Assembly (NCBI RefSeq): GCF_031191185.1
Contig: NZ_CP133465.1
Coordinates: forward strand, 802,001-866,000
DNA from: Prevotella nigrescens
GTDB lineage: Bacteria > Bacteroidota > Bacteroidia > Bacteroidales > Bacteroidaceae
Direction: 5' to 3'
Length of the DNA stretch: 64,000 nucleotides
A model generated the notes under the pieces. That model did not search any database. It was not told the DNA's origin and saw nothing but the letters and a program-made list of their open reading frames with translations. Position 1 is the stretch's first letter. Every line of letters starts with the position of its first letter. Both the position numbers and the translations under genes were made by a program. This document shows, one piece after another, positions 60,921 to 64,000 of this stretch.

Positions 60921-60963
60921 GAAAAAAAACTCCAATTCTTTTGGAAGAAAAAAAATAAAGCCG

Positions 60964-60971
60964 TATCTTTG
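60964..60971 (+). promoter_or_regulatory. -7 box TATCTTTG of the tRNA-tuf transcription unit
   Basis: TAnnTTTG match 52 bases before the first tRNA. Probably drives the four tRNAs and tuf. Confidence 0.65.
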
Positions 60972-61022
60972 CAGCCGTTTTACGAGTAATTGTAAATATA
61001 AATAGTCAAATGGCTGCATTTC

Positions 61023-61096
61023 GCCTCTTTAGCTCAGTTGGCCAGAGCACGTGATTTGTAATCTCGGGGTCGTTGGTTCGAATCCGACAAGAGGCT
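61023..61096 (+). tRNA. tRNA-Thr (TGT)
   Basis: Acceptor GCCTCTT pairs with AAGAGGC (61089-61095); T-loop TTCGAAT. Anticodon loop TTTGTAA holds TGT. The anticodon stem CGTGA/TCTCG has one T-T mismatch. The CCA end is not encoded. Confidence 0.9.
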
Positions 61097-61114
61097 CTGA
61101 TTTCGGAAAAGCTT

Positions 61115-61196
61115 GGGTAGTTTCCAGAGTGGCCAAATGGGGCAGACTGTAAATCTGCTGCTTCTAGCTTCGGTGGTTCGAATCCATCACTACCCA
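61115..61196 (+). tRNA. tRNA-Tyr (GTA)
   Basis: Acceptor GGGTAGT pairs with ACTACCC. Anticodon stem GCAGA/TCTGC with loop CTGTAAA gives GTA. The long variable arm (class II, 82 nt) fits tRNA-Tyr. Confidence 0.93.
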
Positions 61197-61261
61197 CATA
61201 AGTAAAGAGTACTTATCCGTTTTTAATATACTTTCAAATGTTGATTGAAAAGACGGTAAAT

Positions 61262-61334
61262 GCGGAAATAGCTCAGTTGATAGAGCACTAGCCTTCCAAG
61301 CTGGGGGTCGCGGGTTTGAGCCCCGTTTTCCGCT
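61262..61334 (+). tRNA. tRNA-Gly (TCC)
   Basis: Acceptor GCGGAAA/TTTCCGC; anticodon stem CTAGC/GCTGG (one G-T) with loop CTTCCAA gives TCC. 73 nt. Confidence 0.93.
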
Positions 61335-61341
61335 CACTCTT

Positions 61342-61413
<72 letters not shown>

Positions 61414-61483
61414 CTACTTTTCTGTCTATTACAGATAAGAAAGAAAAACAAAGATTATTCATTTATAAATTAAACAATAAGCT

Positions 61484-62674
61484 ATGGCTAAAGAGACATT
61501 TCAACGTACCAAGCCGCACGTAAATATTGGTACAATTGGTCACGTAGACCACGGTAAGACTACATTGACAGCTGCCATCTCTAAGGTTCTTCACGATAAG
61601 GGCTTCGGTAGTGAAGATGTTAAGTCTTTTGATCAGATTGATAATGCACCAGAAGAAAAAGAACGCGGTATTACTATCAACTCTGCTCACATTGAATACG
61701 AAACTGCTAAGCGTCACTATGCACACGTAGACTGCCCTGGACACGCCGATTATGTGAAAAACATGGTAACTGGTGCTGCTCAGATGGACGGTGCAATTTT
61801 GGTTGTGGCTGCAACTGATGGTCCTATGCCTCAAACTCGTGAACACGTATTGCTCGCTCGTCAGGTAAACGTTCCTCGTTTGGTTGTTTTCTTGAACAAG
61901 TGCGATATGGTTGAAGACGAAGAGATGCTTGAACTCGTTGAAATGGAAGTTCGTGAAATTCTCGAGCAATATGACTTTGAAGAAGATACTCCAATCATTC
62001 GTGGTTCTGCTCTTGGTGCATTGAATGGTGTTGATAAATGGGTTGAACAAGTAATGAAGTTAATGGATACTGTAGATGAGTGGATTCAAGAACCTCCACG
62101 CGCTACTGACAAACCATTCTTGATGCCTATTGAAGACGTATTCTCTATTACTGGTCGTGGTACAGTTGCTACTGGTCGTATAGAAACAGGTGTAATCCAT
62201 GTTGGTGATGAAGTAGAATTGCTCGGTCTTGGTGAGGATAAAAAATCTACTGTAACTGGTGTGGAAATGTTCCGTAAACTACTTGATGAAGGACGTGCTG
62301 GTGATAACGTTGGTTTGCTTCTTCGTGGAATCGATAAGGCAGAAATCAAACGCGGTATGGTTCTTTGCCACCCAGGTCAGATTAAACCTTACAAGAAGTT
62401 TAAGGCGTCTGTATATATCTTAAAGAAAGAAGAAGGTGGTCGTCATACTCCATTCGGAAATAAGTATCGTCCCCAGTTCTATCTCCGTACTATGGACTGT
62501 ACAGGTGAAATAACATTGCCAGAAGGCGTTGAAATGGTAATGCCTGGTGATAATGTTGAAATTACTGTAGAACTAATCTATGCCGTAGCTTTAAATACGG
62601 GTTTGCGTTTTGCTATCCGTGAAGGTGGTCGCACAGTAGGTTCTGGTCAGATTACAGAGGTTTACGAAGATTAA
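61484..62674 (+). CDS. tuf: Elongation factor Tu
   Basis: A 396-residue GTPase that delivers aminoacyl-tRNA to the ribosome. G1 [10 protein letters not shown] at about 18-27, [26 protein letters not shown] (G3), NKCDMVE (G4), then the beta-barrel domains 2 and 3 ([53 protein letters not shown]). Complete. Upstream tRNA genes and downstream tRNA-Trp, secE, nusG and rplK are the classical arrangement. Confidence 0.97.
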   Translation: MAKETFQRTKPHVNIGTIGHVDHGKTTLTAAISKVLHDKGFGSEDVKSFDQIDNAPEEKERGITINSAHIEYETAKRHYAHVDCPGHADYVKNMVTGAAQMDGAILVVAATDGPMPQTREHVLLARQVNVPRLVVFLNKCDMVEDEEMLELVEMEVREILEQYDFEEDTPIIRGSALGALNGVDKWVEQVMKLMDTVDEWIQEPPRATDKPFLMPIEDVFSITGRGTVATGRIETGVIHVGDEVELLGLGEDKKSTVTGVEMFRKLLDEGRAGDNVGLLLRGIDKAEIKRGMVLCHPGQIKPYKKFKASVYILKKEEGGRHTPFGNKYRPQFYLRTMDCTGEITLPEGVEMVMPGDNVEITVELIYAVALNTGLRFAIREGGRTVGSGQITEVYED

Positions 62675-62720
62675 TTCATGTACTCTATATAAATAGATTC
62701 CCAGTATTGGGAATCTATAT

Positions 62721-62793
62721 ACGGGTTTAGCTCAGTTGGTAGAGCACTGGTCTCCAAAACCAGGTGTCGAGGGTTCGAGTCCTTCAACCCGTG
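62721..62793 (+). tRNA. tRNA-Trp (CCA)
   Basis: Acceptor ACGGGTT/AACCCGT; anticodon stem CTGGT/ACCAG with loop CTCCAAA gives CCA. 73 nt, between tuf and secE as usual. Confidence 0.95.
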
Positions 62794-62808
62794 CTTAAAG
62801 AAAATAAT

Positions 62809-63012
62809 ATGCTTAAAAGAATATTTTTTAAATTCTTAGAATACAGCAAGGATTGTTATAATGAACTTGCGCATAAAACGACATGGCCAACACGTGCCGA
62901 GCTAACACATAGTGCAATGGTAGTATTATCTGCTTCCCTATTCATTGCTCTCGTTGTGTTCGTTTTTGATTTTATATCACAGCATGTGATGGGATTTGTT
63001 TATCCGAGCTAA
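62809..63012 (+). CDS. secE: Preprotein translocase subunit SecE
   Basis: A 67-residue single-pass subunit of the SecYEG channel. The start at 62809 (MLKRIFFKFLEYSKDCYNELAHKTTWPTRAELTHSAMVV) lies 15 bases after the tRNA-Trp gene; an earlier in-frame start would lie within the tRNA. The conserved ELxxKxxWPTRxEL segment precedes the membrane helix VVLSASLFIALVVFVFDFI. 11 bases before nusG. Confidence 0.94.
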   Translation: MLKRIFFKFLEYSKDCYNELAHKTTWPTRAELTHSAMVVLSASLFIALVVFVFDFISQHVMGFVYPS

Positions 63013-63023
63013 AGTATTAGGGA

Positions 63024-63569
63024 ATGGCTGATACAGAAAAGAAATGGTATGTACTTCGTGCAATCAGTGGTAAAGAGGCGAAGGTAAAAGAATATATCGA
63101 AGCTGAATTACGACAGAATGAGAAGTTAGCGGAGCGTGTTTTTGGTATTCTATTGCCAACAGAGAGTTATGCTTCTTTGCGTAATGGAAAACGTGTTATT
63201 ACTGAGAAATTAAGTCTTCCAGGTTATATACTTGTACAGGCTGATATGAACTCAGAAGTTGCATCGTTACTTCGTTTTGTACCAAATGTATTAGGATTTC
63301 TTGGCGGAACTGCAGAACCGACCCCTATTCGGCAGGCAGAGATGAACCGCTTACTTGGCAGAACAGAGGAATCAATGCTTGAGGAAGTACAAGATATTCC
63401 TTATGCAGTTGGAGAATCTGTAAAAGTAACTGACGGACCATTCAGTGGTTTCCATGGTATCATTGAAGAAGTGAATACGGAGAAACATAAATTGAAGGTG
63501 ATGGTTATGATTTTCGGACGACAAAATCCTTTAGAACTAAGTTTTATGCAAGTATCAAAGGAGGACTAA
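63024..63569 (+). CDS. nusG: Transcription termination/antitermination factor NusG
   Basis: A 181-residue RNA polymerase partner. NGN domain ([26 protein letters not shown] to [19 protein letters not shown]) and C-terminal KOW domain ([49 protein letters not shown]). Complete. Followed after 48 bases by rplK. Confidence 0.96.
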   Translation: MADTEKKWYVLRAISGKEAKVKEYIEAELRQNEKLAERVFGILLPTESYASLRNGKRVITEKLSLPGYILVQADMNSEVASLLRFVPNVLGFLGGTAEPTPIRQAEMNRLLGRTEESMLEEVQDIPYAVGESVKVTDGPFSGFHGIIEEVNTEKHKLKVMVMIFGRQNPLELSFMQVSKED

Positions 63570-63617
63570 GTTTAATGATTTTTCCTCTTATTATAAATCA
63601 ATTTAAATTGACAGAAA

Positions 63618-64000
63618 ATGGCTAAAGAAGTTGCTGGATTAATCAAATTACAGATTAAAGGTGGCGCTGCAAATCCTTCTCCTCCTGTAGGACCTGCCTT
63701 GGGTTCTAAAGGCATCAATATAATGGGGTTTTGTAAGGAGTTCAACGCCCGAACCCAGGATAAGGCTGGGAAAATTCTTCCAGTTGTTATCACATACTAT
63801 AACGATAAGTCTTTTAGCTTTGTTATTAAGACTCCTCCTGCAGCAATTCAGTTGCTTGAGGCTGCCAAGGCAAAGAGCGGTTCAGGTGAGCCCAATCGTA
63901 AGAAGGTTGCTTCTGTAACTTGGGATCAAATTAGGACTATAGCAGAAGATAAAATGCCTGATCTTAATTGTTTTACGGTAGAGAGTGCTATGAGGCTTAT
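63618..64000 (+). CDS. rplK: 50S ribosomal protein L11 (partial, cut by window end)
   Basis: Starts at 63618 ([43 protein letters not shown]). The conserved [15 protein letters not shown] loop that binds the thiostrepton region of 23S rRNA is present. About 127 of the roughly 145 residues are in the window. Confidence 0.96.
   Translation, partial: MAKEVAGLIKLQIKGGAANPSPPVGPALGSKGINIMGFCKEFNARTQDKAGKILPVVITYYNDKSFSFVIKTPPAAIQLLEAAKAKSGSGEPNRKKVASVTWDQIRTIAEDKMPDLNCFTVESAMRL

Overview
The window is Bacteroidota chromosome, most likely Prevotella-like (inferred). Promoters carry the phylum's -7 box TAnnTTTG, lipoprotein and TonB-receptor signals are Bacteroidetes-type, and the gene order rpsU-xerC-hpf-tRNAs-tuf-tRNA-Trp-secE-nusG-rplK is characteristic. 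Ordinary chromosome occupies about 1-3260 (3' end of malate dehydrogenase, a zinc-ribbon membrane protein, a permuted papain-like lipoprotein, a secreted protein of unknown function) and about 57000-64000.

Between them lies an integrative conjugative element of about 53 kb of the CTnDOT type (about 3.3-56.6 kb). Its left part holds a 411-aa IntDOT-like tyrosine recombinase, four small excisionase-like helix-turn-helix genes in two divergent pairs, and a minus-strand operon: DUF3945/DUF4099 protein, topoisomerase III, DUF1896 protein and an 1830-aa methylase/helicase. The cargo (16.6-29.6 kb) is a nutrient-uptake and envelope-transport island. It has a pair of ABC transporters with fused permease and ATPase, a TonB receptor with a DUF4374 surface lipoprotein (the XusA/XusB pairing), an AraC regulator, and a DUF1302-like / MMPL / LolA-like triad. 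After the cargo come a frameshifted rteC, a DUF1016 remnant, mobC-mobB-mobA, a noncoding region that probably holds oriT, and a tra operon running from a ParA-like gene to traQ plus a lysozyme. A second accessory zone has an AT-rich PHP-domain/SMC-like ATPase gene (TrlF type), then pcfJ, ardA, pcfK and small genes.

The most notable observation is a shared promoter design. Four places in the element carry GCCACAAGTACGCA exactly 38 (three cases) or 37 (one case) bases upstream of a TAnnTTTG box, always pointing at an element operon: the excisionase-like pair, the topB/methylase operon, the tra operon, and the inside of tra just before traE. This looks like a dedicated activator site that coordinates excision, DNA processing and transfer. 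Other notable points are three 22-bp palindromic tandem units beside the left end, a frameshift in an A7 run of rteC, an in-frame TGA in the membrane segment of a TraD-like gene, and a pair of 38-bp CRISPR-like direct repeats beside the right end. The exact ends of the element could not be fixed.
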